Positions 23,678 to 36,900 of a DNA stretch of 64,000 bases are shown piece after piece (position 1 is the stretch's first letter; each line of letters opens with the position of its first letter). The notes beneath the pieces were generated by a model. It saw only the letters and a program-made list of their open reading frames with translations, ran no database searches and had not been told where the DNA came from. The stretch spans positions 16,190,222 through 16,254,221 of the forward strand of contig OZ037766.1 of NCBI GenBank assembly GCA_964035545.1. The letters run 5' to 3'. Source of the DNA: Bugula neritina. Taxonomy: Eukaryota > Bryozoa > Gymnolaemata > Cheilostomatida > Bugulidae. A program made the translations under genes and the position numbers.

Positions 23678-26431
23678 ATGTTAAACTATAGTTTTCTGAT
23701 TCTCTCCGCTGTTGTCTTCATATTCAACTCAGATTAGTCCATACTCATCTTACTTTTATAACTAATATTATGATATCTTTTATTTGTAATAATCTGATAT
23801 GATATGTATGTCTATTAGTTTCATGTTATCAGTTGATCAGGTAGGTGAAGGCTTGCAGCTTGTTTGTTTTACCCATAGCTCTATCATACACTTGGGGCTA
23901 AGCCGCTAAGGAAGAGTATTAGTATGGCAAGCAAAGTACAAACACAACAAAGCAAATTTTATATTCGCTGGATATGTTAGAAAAATCTTCCAGTTGCAGC
24001 AAATGCTTTTCCATATTTTAATGTAGTAAAACCAACACAAGTCTTACCTACATCATGATCATGATGCATTAAAGTCAAGAAACAACTACTTAATTAAACA
24101 TTATGTGGTATTTTTACAACTTGCTGACGAAACTCAACCATGTTATTTGGTATCGCTTTAAATTGCCAATACTAAAGGCAAAGCTGCATGTACACAGGCC
24201 AATTTTGCAACAAAATCGGCCGAAAAACTGTCGGCCGATTTTGTTAAGTCATAAAATTTATCGGTTTATTTTGCTTTTGGTCGATTTTTTGCTCGGTTTT
24301 CACAATTGAGCATGATCAATTTCTTGCCAATGTTCGGTTGAACCAGTTTATCAAAAGGCGGCAGAAATCATGACAGCGAGCGCGATTAACAACATTTCAC
24401 TTGTGAAAAATAACGTATATAAAAAATTCCGAGGTATGTTTGCTATGCCAACGCACATACAACTGATCTTGACCTCTGCGCATAAACCTAAGAAAGTTAT
24501 ACAGACTGAGAGCCATCCGCCAATAAAACGCAAGCAGAAAAAAAGCGTGGGACATAAAAATTGTTAAGATTTTTTGGCCAATTGCAAAATCGGCACTAGA
24601 GAAATCGGTTAGTATAAAATGGGCTGAAATAATCGGTCTGCGTACATGCAGCTTAAGATATTTATTTCCGTACATTTAAAGAAAATTATAATTTGAAACA
24701 CTTCGATTTATTGATATTATATGAAGTGAAAAGTTGTCAAAACACATGCATTATATAAGCAGAGACACTTTTATTACATTAATTGAATTGTTACTACCTG
24801 TAAGCAAAGAGCTACAGCTAAGATTGCTGCCAAAATTAGCATAAAGCTGCCCCACGACGGAGCCCTTGATGATTTGAGTACTGAACTTCTTTGACTGTAG
24901 TTGATAATTATATTGACTCTGCACAAGTTGACTAGCTAAGATGATGGACTAGAGTCTAGACCAAGGTTGAACAAAAATTCTGATTGACTTACATGCCACA
25001 AATCTTAAAGTTGTCTTTTTGTATATAATTCCTAGCAATATTAAATTTCAATCTTATACGTATAGGCTGGCATAAGCCAACTATATGTAAACATATACTA
25101 TTATTATACTGCTGAGTATAATACATTTATACCTAGTAGTGTAATAAAGAAAATTGATAAATAACCAATAATAATATAATTACAGCTGATAACATGCAGT
25201 TGTGACACAAAGCCAACTGCTGTTTTTATTCAGGTGAAGGTTGTTTCATCAGCGGATTTGATTGTGGTGATGGTCAATGTATACCCAGTAGTTGGCAATG
25301 TGACAGAGAAGCTGACTGTAATAATGGAGCTGATGAAAGACTATGTAAGTCACTTACACTTCGCTTGTTTATAAGATTGGATAAACCAAGTCTATATTTT
25401 GCAACAAAAGGTGGTATAGTCTGGGCAGAAAGTCTATACTCTTTAAGTCACCCATTCAGCTTATTATAAATTTTGTCACTTAAATAATATTGCATTTTTA
25501 CTTTAAGTTGACCTATCACATAAAGTTTCGTCTTATTAGAGAAAATTGAATACTCACAACTGACGGCTCTGTCTTTTTCATCACTGAATTTTTGTCAGCG
25601 TGCCATTATCTCAAGTAAAATAAATGTTGTTTACACCACAATATATACAGCATAACTATGGTTGAATGTCAGCTTCTTACAGTTGTTAACAAACTTATTA
25701 TAATGTAGGTGCCGATATATGCCATTATAACCAAGTTAGATGTAATTCAACAAACGAGTGCATCTATGCCAGTTGGCTATGCGATGGTGAGAAGGATTGC
25801 TCAGATGGTGAAGATGAGTTAAACTGTTTAGCTGCCAGAGTCTGTCCTTTTGGAGGATTCTCTTGCTCCTTGTCAAAAGTTGAGTGTATACCACAAAGTT
25901 GGAGATGTGATGGAGAGTTAGATTGCAGCTCTGGTAATGATGAAGTCAACTGTAATGTTATTACAGCTCTCAATCAATGTACCAGTCAGGAATTTCAGGT
26001 AAATTAAATTTTTATCTGAAACAGTTTACTTATATTAAATTTAAGATGTTTGAAGCAAATGCTACTATGAAAAAATGTAAACATAAAAGTCCAGTTAGGT
26101 CATAGGTGCAATATTATCTCTATTACTGCACCTACCTCTAAAAATTACCATGATGTATTAATTGTAATAAATTTTATTAAACGTAAAAATTAAGCTATAG
26201 AGCAAAGAGATCATTTAATGCTATCAGGCTTCAGTTGTTCACAGATTTTTGTCCCTTATGATTGAAACCGTCTGAAGCAACTTTTTCAGATCAAATCACA
26301 TAATAACCTATTCTTATGTGGACTTGTGTATTCTCTAGTGTGACCCCAGAGATTGTATCATTAACACCTGGAGATGTGATGGAGAAAGAGATTGCTCTGA
26401 TGGCACTGATGAAGTCAACTGTATACCTTGA
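23678..26431 (+). pseudogene. LDLa-repeat secreted protein, copy 1 (broken donor)
   Basis: Proposed exons 23678-23732, 25234-25344, 25709-25998 and 26339-26431 join in phase to 182 residues: a signal peptide (MLNYSFLILSAVV...) and four LDL-receptor class A repeats with the usual six cysteines and CDG..DCSDG.DE acidic clusters. It ends a few residues after the last repeat. The first exon, however, ends TCAG followed by ATTAGT instead of the GTTAGT found in copy 2, so the donor is lost and read-through meets TAG at once. The LDLa exons are close to exons 36725-36835 and 38497 onward of copy 2. It is either a pseudogene, a gene using another first exon, or affected by a base error at 23733. Confidence 0.65.
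24181..24654. mobile_element. MITE with AAGCTGCATGTAC ends
   Basis: Terminal inverted repeats: AAGCTGCATGTACACAGGCC at the left and its near reverse complement at the right (AAGCTGCATGTACGCAGACC when inverted). Inner palindromic blocks rich in CGGCCGATTTTG are also present. It lies in the first intron of LDLa copy 1. The open frames inside are not conserved genes. No clear target duplication is seen. Confidence 0.75.
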
Positions 26432-27086
26432 CTGTAATTTGAATTGCTTGACTGTGCTGTAGACAGCCACAGCCACTACCACCAGTTTTATGTGTTCTAA
26501 ATTCAATGATATCCAGGTGCTATCAACTACTACCCATGAAAGTAATAAATTATATAGAAACTTTATAACTTCTACTAATTTTTGAATCCATGTTTTATCA
26601 GAAAAGGTCATGACCTTGCATTGAGAAGTTATTTTGATTTCATACACACAGGAAATTTTATCATGCTAACTTAAAATTGTTAGTGCAACCCTGTGATTGG
26701 TTATTCTTTATAACAGAGGCTTACAAAGTTTCTCTGAGAATAGTTGAGCTTTGATGGTCAGTGAAAAAGTACAGATTGACAATATAATATTGCATGGCTT
26801 TTATGTTTATTTTGTTAACTAGGCGAATACTCTCAACTTATGGATAACATAATAGTATGCATATTCTAGAAAAACAAGTGTTTATCTACTGTAATGCACA
26901 TCTACAAAGCATTTAGTATAGTACATATCTTTTAGCAATGGTTATTTAACACTATAGCATACTTATGAAATGTATAGAGCTTGTAAAACTCTTTTCTTAA
27001 AACTTTTCATGAATTCAACACTTGGAGCAATTTTGCACCGTCTTCTACTTCACCGCTGCACTCACCTATATCAGACTCTTAATTCT

Positions 27087-27150
27087 CTTTTCTCTGTTGT
27101 ATAGACTAGGGGAGATTTTTTCTTTTCTCTGTTGTATAGACTAGGGGAAA
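27087..27150. repeat. Tandem duplication, about 31 bp
   Basis: TTCTCTGTTGTATAGACTAG occurs twice in a row in the region between the two LDLa genes. Confidence 0.8.
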
Positions 27151-27919
27151 TTCTTTCTTCCTCTGCCTTCTTTTCCTCGTGTAAGTTCTAAGCCGGTTCA
27201 CGCCTCAAAATCAATCTGATCAATTTGAAATTAGATCTAAACCCAAACTCCAAACCACAAATTGAAAGCAAAAATGGAATTGTTTTATATCTCTGTTCCT
27301 AAAATGGTAATTTTTTAACGTTTGAGTTGCAAAATTTAGGACAATATAAATGTATACTTCCTTGTTTATATTGAAAATTAATTGCATTCATGCATGGGAT
27401 TTCTCTTATATCTTGTTGGATATATCATTTACATCATGTATATTATGTAACTAATATTGTTATTGAAGCTAACATTTATACTAATGAGGCCAGTATTTGA
27501 TATGGATTAAACAGTTTAATGTTGGTTAGATTTAGTATCATACTTTTCTGATGTATGTTCTGCAAATAGTGTTTTAATTACCAGTACTATGCCACTGTGA
27601 CCTTAAAATATGCCCATTTTCTTCTGGTTTCAAGTGAACACATTTAATAAGTCATAAGTTATAGCGGAAACCAAACTGTCACAAATACCATCAATACAGA
27701 GTAAAAACTTAGTGATGAAAATATCCAAAGGCCAAAATGCCTACAGCTAAACTACCCCCTAAGTTTGGCACCAATCTTTGGTATTCCCAACACTGGCTCA
27801 GCACTAGTTGGCACATGACCTTATGTAGCAAGATAACATGACATTGCCCAATGCCTGTGGCAATGATATAAAATGTGCTTCATATAAACCATTTCAACAG
27901 AGAGCACACAGCCTACAAG

Positions 27920-30900
27920 ATGTTAAACTATAGTTTTCTGATTCTCTCTGTTGTTGTCTTTATGTTCGATTCAGGTTAGTCCACACTCATCTTACTTTTA
28001 TAACTAATATTAGGATATATTTTATTTATAATCTGATAGAATATGCCTGACAATTATTTTTAGGTCATCAGTTAATCAGGTAAATAAAGGCTTATAACTT
28101 GTTTGCTTTACCCTTAGCCTTAGTTTTATCATACATTTGTAACTATGAAAAAATATAGCAGTTTGGAAAATCATTTAAATTTAATTTAAATCGAAACAGA
28201 AAACAAAAAATTAGAAACCAATTTGTCTAGAAGTATATTAGCTCCTAAGGCTAATGTGCTATTTTCTAATCAAAGTAGAGGGGAGTAGAGAGGTTGTATG
28301 CCAGTAGCCGAAGAAGGCGCGTATGTGTGACATGTTGGATACCATTAGGCAGCCAATTTTGTTGTCTATATGCAGCACAGCTCAGTTTACCAACCCGTCA
28401 AAGTTGTTTCTGTATAGGTAGACCAATTAGATTAATCATTCATAAGATATCATGTTATATGTCAACTTTCTGATCAGGCACTACTAAGCATCTTCATAAA
28501 GTTTTTATGGTTGGTTTAGTATTTTATCTTTAGAAAGAAAATTTATTTTTCAACATACAGCAATTCTCATTGTCATTTTTAAACATGGTTAACTCAGTTT
28601 GCCAGGTTGTTCAATTTATTCAATTTTCCAAATCCCAAGGGAAGTCTACCCAGCAACCTAGCAGAGATTTCAAACTCTTTACAGGAACTGGCTAAATATA
28701 TGGCCGGCAAAAATATCATAAGCAACATATATCTTAGCAGTGAATTTTTTAGAAGAATGCAAACTTCAGTAGGCTAAAACTTATCAGCAAATTTAATACA
28801 TGTCATCAGATGAGCATTTTTCTAAACAATTGGTTTTAGAACGAAAGTGATTTGTGCAAGGAGAAACCGCAAGTCTAACTCTTTAACATAAGTCTTCTAT
28901 AGAGTTATGTCCCACACCCACTCTGACTCATTTTATGCTCACAGGTGTAAAGATATACTTATGAATTCTTCATAATTCCGCTGAAGTAATACTTCAATCT
29001 AAATCACTTCTACTAAAACTTCTAAATTGATAGTTCTTGTCTAAATAAACTCAACAACAGAGTTAATCAACATTTAATTTATTTCAAGTGTGGGCTGTGG
29101 TGGTAATAAAGTGTGCGCTTTGGCTGTCAGGAATGTGCAGTTGCATGTTGATGAGTGTTTCTGATGATTCATTCTTGCAACATCAACCAGTTTCCCTGTG
29201 TCGTTTGGTAAAGTATTGTGGTGAAAACACCCAGCCTCTTGCCTGATGAATGATTTTCAAGCAGCACCACAAAGACAGGTTGGAAGAGATAATACTATTT
29301 TGCTAGTATGGATAAGGAATAAGAATAACATTATTGTGTTGTTGCCAATAGCCCCTGTGGCCTATAGTGTCATGTAGCAAATTCTTCTCTATATTTCAAA
29401 GTAGTAAAAGTAATGCAAACTTGAGTCTTACATGAATTATAATGCGTTAAAATTGCGAAGCAGCCATTTAACAAAAGTTATTTTGTATTTCATACAACAT
29501 GTTGATGTAACTTAACCACATTGTTGGATATAGCAATTTTGGATATAGCAATACAGTAATGTTTAGTACCTGCTAAGAGTTTTTTTATGAAATACCTAGA
29601 AGCACTTTAAAATTTGAAACACTATGTTTTATGTTTAATGAAATAATGATATATATATGAGTTGATAATTTTTCATAACTCATCAATTAATTTTTAGCCT
29701 TTATTGCAACTGTTCAGATAAACTTGTTAAATTTTTAATTTCAAGTAGTTTGATGGAATTTCTTGCCTGAATTACGAGGTGACTTGGTTTAATTGGTTGT
29801 AGCAACTAACATTAAGTCAAGCAAAGTTAAACAAGGAAACAGTAATTGAATCAACTTATGCAACAATTTCAATATACAACACTACAATATTTTTGGTGAT
29901 TCAATTTTACAAAGGGTATTCTTTAGTATCTATTCTTAAAATGGTAAAAGAAGAAAAAAGCAATAGTTTTGCAACAAGGAAAAAACAACGGATGTCTTCC
30001 AAAACTGGGATTTAGCAACAATGATTATAATATGTTGCATTGAATGTGCATGTTGTGCATTATTCTTAAAACTAACCGTAGTACATTTTTCTGAGGTGTT
30101 GACTGTATTGCAACACTTCAAATATTGCTAGATATTGTTGATAGTGCAGGTTTTATAGTGGATATAGATTCTAACTGATGTAATTTATTAAAATAACACA
30201 GTGAAGTCTTCTGCCTCTAGATTCCTGCATTGATATAGGCCTAATATATAAGTTGCTGCTAGCTATAAGTGATAAATATACTATAATTGACAAGTGTGTG
30301 GAGTAAAACCTCCTTTCCACATAGTTTCAGCAGTTATTATGACTGGACACACTAACCCTTATTCACACATTTTGCACTGACAAGCAAAAACAGCCCATGC
30401 CCATGACCACAGACAATGTAGCAGCTAAGTCAAAAGGACAAAGGCAGTCCACCAACAATTCTGGGGCAAATTGATGACTGTGGTTCAGATCATGACCAAA
30501 AATATGTTGCAATATTAGTTTTGTTTTTATTCACTGTTTATGAGAATTGAAATTGGGATTCATTAGGCACAGCACGTTACAGACTACAACAACTAATCAC
30601 CAATTACTCTTACAAGATGAAAATACTATTATGGCTCTAATTATAACCTTTTTCATACAATGTATCAGAATAAGGGTTGAAATTTAAACAAGAAGTTTAC
30701 TGCTTTTGGCTATTAAATCGGTGTCATAAAAAAATGATCAACAGTAAACAGAGACCCTCACTTAATTTTTATTACTAAAGCTTGAAAAAATAGTTTCTAG
30801 AGCTGAAAATTTTAAAATTGGTATTATGGGCAGTTTTAGTTATAGTCAATGTTTTGCATGTTATACAGGTACAGAATCTGCTACTACTTCTACTGCTACT

Positions 30901-33900
30901 ACCAGTTCTGCTGCTAGTACTACTTCTACAACTCCATCACCTCCAGGTTTGTATGCTGTTACTAATTATAATTAATCTTTGATCAAAGAATTCTTACCTT
31001 TTAAACATGCTTTTAGGAGATATGTACATTGTAACTATCCTGGTGATTGTATCTACGTTGCTATTTGTTCCTGATATAGCTATGTAAAACACCATATACA
31101 CGAGGTAGGTGCAGTAATGGAGAAATTGAGAAAAGCCTATGTTCTAGATTAGAAATGTAGCAAAAGAAGTTATGTTCTTGCAAGAGTTTCAACCTTCAGC
31201 CCAAACCAATATTTAGTAAAAAGATTAAGAAACTTGGGCTATCTCAATTTCTCCACTACTGCTCCTAAATGTTTTTGCTTGTCCAAAACCATAACCTATG
31301 CTATGCTTCACAAAATCATTCAGTATGTGCAAGACCATAAAAAACATTTTCAACAATAAGCCTCAAAGGTCTAAAAGGCCTAGTCAAAGAAATACTTATT
31401 AAATTAGTTGAACATAATAGTGCTAGCTATGATAAATCTACACAATAAACAAAATCATAATATTTCATGCATTCTGATAATATTTTACTGTAATTTATTC
31501 ATTTTAATTTAGGTATATCAAATGACTGAAATCATGCATGCATGGAAATTTTGTAGCTCTGTAGAAATTTTCAGAAAAGTCAGCAAATGAATATTTGCTT
31601 GTTCTCCAACAGCTGTGTCAATGAACATAATTGAACTAGGACTTAAAAATACATAACTTAGTAATCTAGTACTTGGTTTATATTGAGTCTTTTAATACAT
31701 GAATTTGTATTTTTAATTGATAAATTTTACATAATACAAAACATTTGAGCCAGCTTATGCAAATAGAGATTTAAGATAATATAGTAGTCATTCAACAATG
31801 TAGTATGTATGTTTGTTCTTAAGAGTTGCTGTCTTTTTGTTAAGTACAACTGATCAATCAAGTTTACGATAATTATATTGCTGTTGGAGCAGCAGATTTA
31901 TGCCATATCAAGTGATTAGTAAGCGCCTGGACCCTGGATAGTAAACCTATTTATAGCATAAAATTTGTTTCTTCTATACATGGTACACAATTAAATCATA
32001 TATAAATACATTAATAAGTTGATATTTCAAACAGCAGAGTATTAGAGATGAATGTAAACCAGTGTCTGGCAGATTTAATGAAATTATGCAATGCAGTGAT
32101 GGGAATGTAGAATTATGTTAAATATAATGTTTTATTGCAAGTAGGAAGGATGTGTAAACTGGTTGAATATTACAGAGCAAGTGAAAACATCACATACATT
32201 AAAATTAGTTATATATAGCTGAAAGCTTTTTCATAGCTTTTTCTCTATTAGCTTATATAGCTACAATACTATAATACAGCATATAATATAAGGAAGATCT
32301 ATAAAATTGCATGAGTAAAAAATACATATCTTATTGTCCAATTTTCCAGCTTGGTGCCCATCACCATCGTTTTATTGCCACAGAAGTGACGAATGTAAAC
32401 CAGCATATATTAAATGTGATGGAACTGTGCAATGCAGTGAGGGAGAAGATGAAGAAAATTGCCCAGGTAAATGATTAAAGGAAATATTCATCAATAATGG
32501 ATAAGTATTTGAACAAAAAATTTACTGCTTTTGGCTATTAAATCGTTGTCATAGGAAAAACATTCTTCTGTCTTTATTCAAAAAAATGATTAACAGTAAA
32601 CAAAGACCCTCACCTAGTTTTTATTACTAAAGCTTGAAAAAATAGTTTCTAGAGCTGAAAATTTTAAAATTGGTATTATGGGCAGTTTTAGTTATAGTCA
32701 ATGTTTTGCATGTTATGCAGGTACAGAATCTGCTACTACTTCTACTGCTACTACCAGTTCTGCTGCTAGTACTACTTCTACAACTCCATCACCTCCAGGT
32801 TTGTATGCTGTTACTAATTATAATTAGTATTTTATCAAAGAAGTCTTACCTTTTAAACATGCTTTTAGGAGATATGTACATTGTAACTATCCTGGTGATT
32901 GTATCTACGTTGCTATTTGTTCCTGATATAGCTATATAAAACACCATATACACACACTAAGTGCGAAAAGACTGCTTGGAATATGACGATTATTTTTTAC
33001 CGTATCAATTTTATTCCTTTATTCATGTACTGCATAAATTTTCTATGATGCTTTTTTGTGCTACTATATACTGCTTTGAGGTAGGTGCAGTAATGGAAAA
33101 ATTGAGAAAAGCCTATGTTCTAGATTAGAAATGTAGCAAAAGAAGTTATGTTCTCGCAAGAGTTTCAACCTTCAGCCCAAACCAATATTTAGTAAAAAGA
33201 TTAAGAAACTTGGGCTATCTCAATTTCTCCACTACTGCTCCTAAATTGTTTTTTGCTTGTCCAAACCCATAACCTATGCTATGCTCCACAAAATCATTCA
33301 GTATGTGCAAGACCATAAAAAAACATTTTCAACAATAAGCCTCAAAGGTCTAAAAGGCCTAGTCAAAGAAATACTTATTAAATTAGTTGAGCATAATAGT
33401 GCCAGCTATGATAAATCTACACAATAAACAAAATTATAATGTTTCATGCATTCTGATAATATTTTACTGTAATTTATTCATTTTAATTTAGGTATATCAA
33501 ATGGCTGAAATCATGCATGCATGGAAATTTTATAGCTCTGTAGAAATTTTCCGAAAAGTCACCAAATGAATATTTGCTTGTTCTCCAACAGCTGTGTCAA
33601 TGAACATAATTGAACTAGGACTTAAAAAAACATGATTTTTATATTGAGTCTTTGAATACATGAACATGTATTTTCAATTGATAAATTTTACATAATACAA
33701 AATGTTTGAGCCAGCTTATGCAAATAGAGATTTAAGATATATAGTCATTCAATAATGTAGTATATATGTTAGTTTTTAAGAGTTGCTGTCTTTTTGTTAA
33801 GTACAAGCGATCAATCAAGTTTACGATAATTATATTGCTGTTGGAGCAGCAGATTTATGCCATATCAAGTGATTAGTAAGCGCCTGGACCCTGGATAGTA

Positions 33901-36900
33901 AACCTATTTATAGCATAAAATTTGTTTCTCCTATACATGGTACACAATTAAATCATATATAAATACATTAATAAGTTGATATTTCAAACAGCAGAGTATT
34001 AGAGATGAATGTAAACCAGTGTCTAGCAGATTTAAAAAAAATTATGCAATGCAGTGATGGAGAATGTAGAATTATGTTAAACATAATGTTTTATTGCAAG
34101 TAGGAAAGATGTGTAAACTGGTTGAATATTACAGAGCAAGTGAAAACATCACATACATTAAAATTAGTTATATATAGCTGAAAGCTTTTTCATAGCTTTT
34201 TCTCTATTAGCTTATATAGCTACAATACTATAATACAGCATATAATATAAGGAAGATCTATAAAATTGCATGAGTAAAAAATACATATCTTATTGTCCAA
34301 TTTTTCAGCGTGGTGCCCATCACCATCGTTTTATTGCCACCGAAGTGACGAATGCAAACCAGCATATGTTAGATGTGACGGAACTGTGCAATGCAGTGAG
34401 GGAGAAGATGAAGAAAATTGCCCAGGTAAATGATTAAAGGAAATATTCATCAATAATGGATAAGTATTTGAACAAGAAGTTTACTGCTTTTGGCTATTAA
34501 ATCGTTGTCATGAGAAAAACATTCTTCTGTTTTTATTCAAAAAAAAGGATCAACAGTAAACAAAGACCCTCACTTAGTTTTTATTACTAAAGCTTGAAAA
34601 AATAGTTTCTAGAGCTGAAAATTTTAAAATTGGTATTATGGGCAGTTTTATTTATAGTCAATGTTTTGCATGTTATGCAGGTACAGAATCTGCTACTACT
34701 TCTACTGCTACTACCAGTTCTGCTGCTAGTACTACTTCTACAACTCCATCACCTCCAGGTTTGTATGCTGTTACTAATTATAATTAATCTTTGATCAAAG
34801 AATTCTTACCTTTTAAACATGCTTTTAGGAGATATGTATATTGTAACTATCCTGGTGATTGTATTTATATTTATACGTTGCTATTTGTTCCTGATATAGC
34901 TATATAAAACACCATATACCAAGTGCTACAAGGCTGCTTGGGATATGACGATTTTTTTTACTGCTGTTGCAGATCTTGTATCTTTTATTATCTATTCTCA
35001 CTGTTTTTCACCGTATCAATTTTATTCCTTTATTCATGTAGCCTACTGCATAAATTTTCTATGATGCTTTTTTGTGCTACTATATACTGCTTTGAGGTAG
35101 GTGCAGTAATAGAGAAATTGAGAAAAGCCTATGTTTTAGATTAAAAATGTAGCAAAAGAAGTTATGTTCTCGCAAGAGTTTCAACCTTCAGCCCAAACCA
35201 ATATTTAGTAAAAAGATTAGAAAACTTGGGCTATCTCAATTTCTCCACTACTGCTCCTAAATGTTTTTGCTTGTCCAAACCCATAACCTATGCTATGCTC
35301 CACAAAATCATTCAGTATGTGCAAGACCATAAAAAACATTTCCAACAATAAGCCTCAAAGATCTAAAAGGCCCATACAAAGAAATACTTATTAAATTAGT
35401 TGAGCATAATAGTGCCAGCTATGATAAATCTACACAATAAACAATATCATAATATTTCATGCATTCTGATAATACTTAATTGTAATTTATTTATTTTAAT
35501 TTAGGTACATCAAATGACTGGAATCTTGCATGAAAATCTTATAGCTCTGTAGGAAATTTTGAGAAAAGTCACCAATTGAATATAAGCATAGTCTTAAACA
35601 GCTGTGTCAATGAACATAATTGATCTAGGACTTAAAAATACATGATTTTTATATTGAGTCTTTGAATACATGAACATGTATTTTTAATTGATAAATTTTA
35701 CATAATACAAAATGTTTGAGCCAGCTTATGCAAATAGAGATTTAAGATATATAGTCATTCAATAATGTAGTATATATGTTTGTTTTTAAGAGTTGCTGTC
35801 TTTTTGTTAAGTACAAGCGATCAATCAAGTTTACGATAATTATATTGCTGTTGGAGCAGCAGATTTATGCCATATCAAGTGATTAGTAAGCGCCTGGACC
35901 CTGGATAGTAAACCTATTTATAGCATAAAATTTGTTTCTTCTATACGTGGTACACAATTAAATCATATATAAATACATTAATAAGTTGATATTTCAAACA
36001 GCAGAGTATTAGAGATGAATGTAAACCAGTGTCTGGCAGATTTAAAAAAATTATGCATTGTAGTGATGGGAATGTAGAATTATGTTAAATATAATGTTTT
36101 ATTGCAAGTAGGAAGGATGTGTAAACTGGTTGAATATTACAGAGCAAGTGAAAACATCACATACATTAAAATTAGTTATATATAGCTGAAAGCTTTTTCA
36201 TAGCTTTTTCTCTATTAGCTTATATAGCTACAATACTATAATACAGCATATAATATAAGGAAGATCTATAAAATTGCATGAGTAAAAAATACATATCTTA
36301 TTGTCCAATTTTCCAGCTTGGTGCCCATCACCATCTTTTTATTGCCACCGAAGTGACGAATGCAAACCAGCATATGTTAGATGTGACGGAACTGTGCAAT
36401 GCAGTGAGGGAGAAGATGAAAAAAATTGCCCAGGTAAATGATTAAAAGAAATATTCATCAATAATCTAGTTGATTTTTGGTATAAACACAAAGAACTAGT
36501 AAATGAAAGCCTTGATGCAAACTTAATATCTTAAATGTCAGATAACATATTTAACCAGCTTTGCACAGTCAGTGCGAGATATTAACTTTATTATACTAGC
36601 AATAGCTACAATAAGTCAGGTGCATATTTATATTTAGTAGCACAATATAAAAATGAATAAATATTTAATAATAGCAACTTGTACTATTCAGCTATGAACT
36701 GAGTCATGTGTTGTGTCTCTTTAGTGCCAAGTTGCTCCAGCAACGAATTTGATTGTGGTAATGGTCAATGTATACCCAGTAGTTGGCAATGTGATAGACA
36801 GATTGACTGTAATAATGGAGCTGATGAAGAGTCATGTAAGGCACTTACACTTATTTGTTATTTGTCTCATTGAATTATCTTGTTGCATATTACATAACTT

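Larger units (their letters stand above)
30690..36460 (+). repeat. Three tandem exon-bearing units of about 1.9 kb
   Basis: The Ser/Thr exon recurs at 30869, 32721 and 34681, and the LDLa exon at 32350, 34309 and 36317. Introns are shared almost base for base, for example GGACCCTGGATAGTAAACC near 31930, 33890 and 35900. Unit limits are about 30690-32510, 32510-34470 and 34470-36460. Unit 1 lacks about 120 bp present near 32960-33080 and 34920-35095. The high similarity of introns points to recent unequal crossing-over or ongoing conversion. Confidence 0.9.

Noticed and set aside
24351-24675. Open frames on both strands
   Set aside because: They lie within a MITE and show no conserved domain.
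32670-32868. Leucine-rich protein overlapping the Ser/Thr exon
   Set aside because: It is the other frame of the ACT/TCT-rich Ser/Thr exon. Only the part from 32869 is in the supported frame, and it is reached by splicing.
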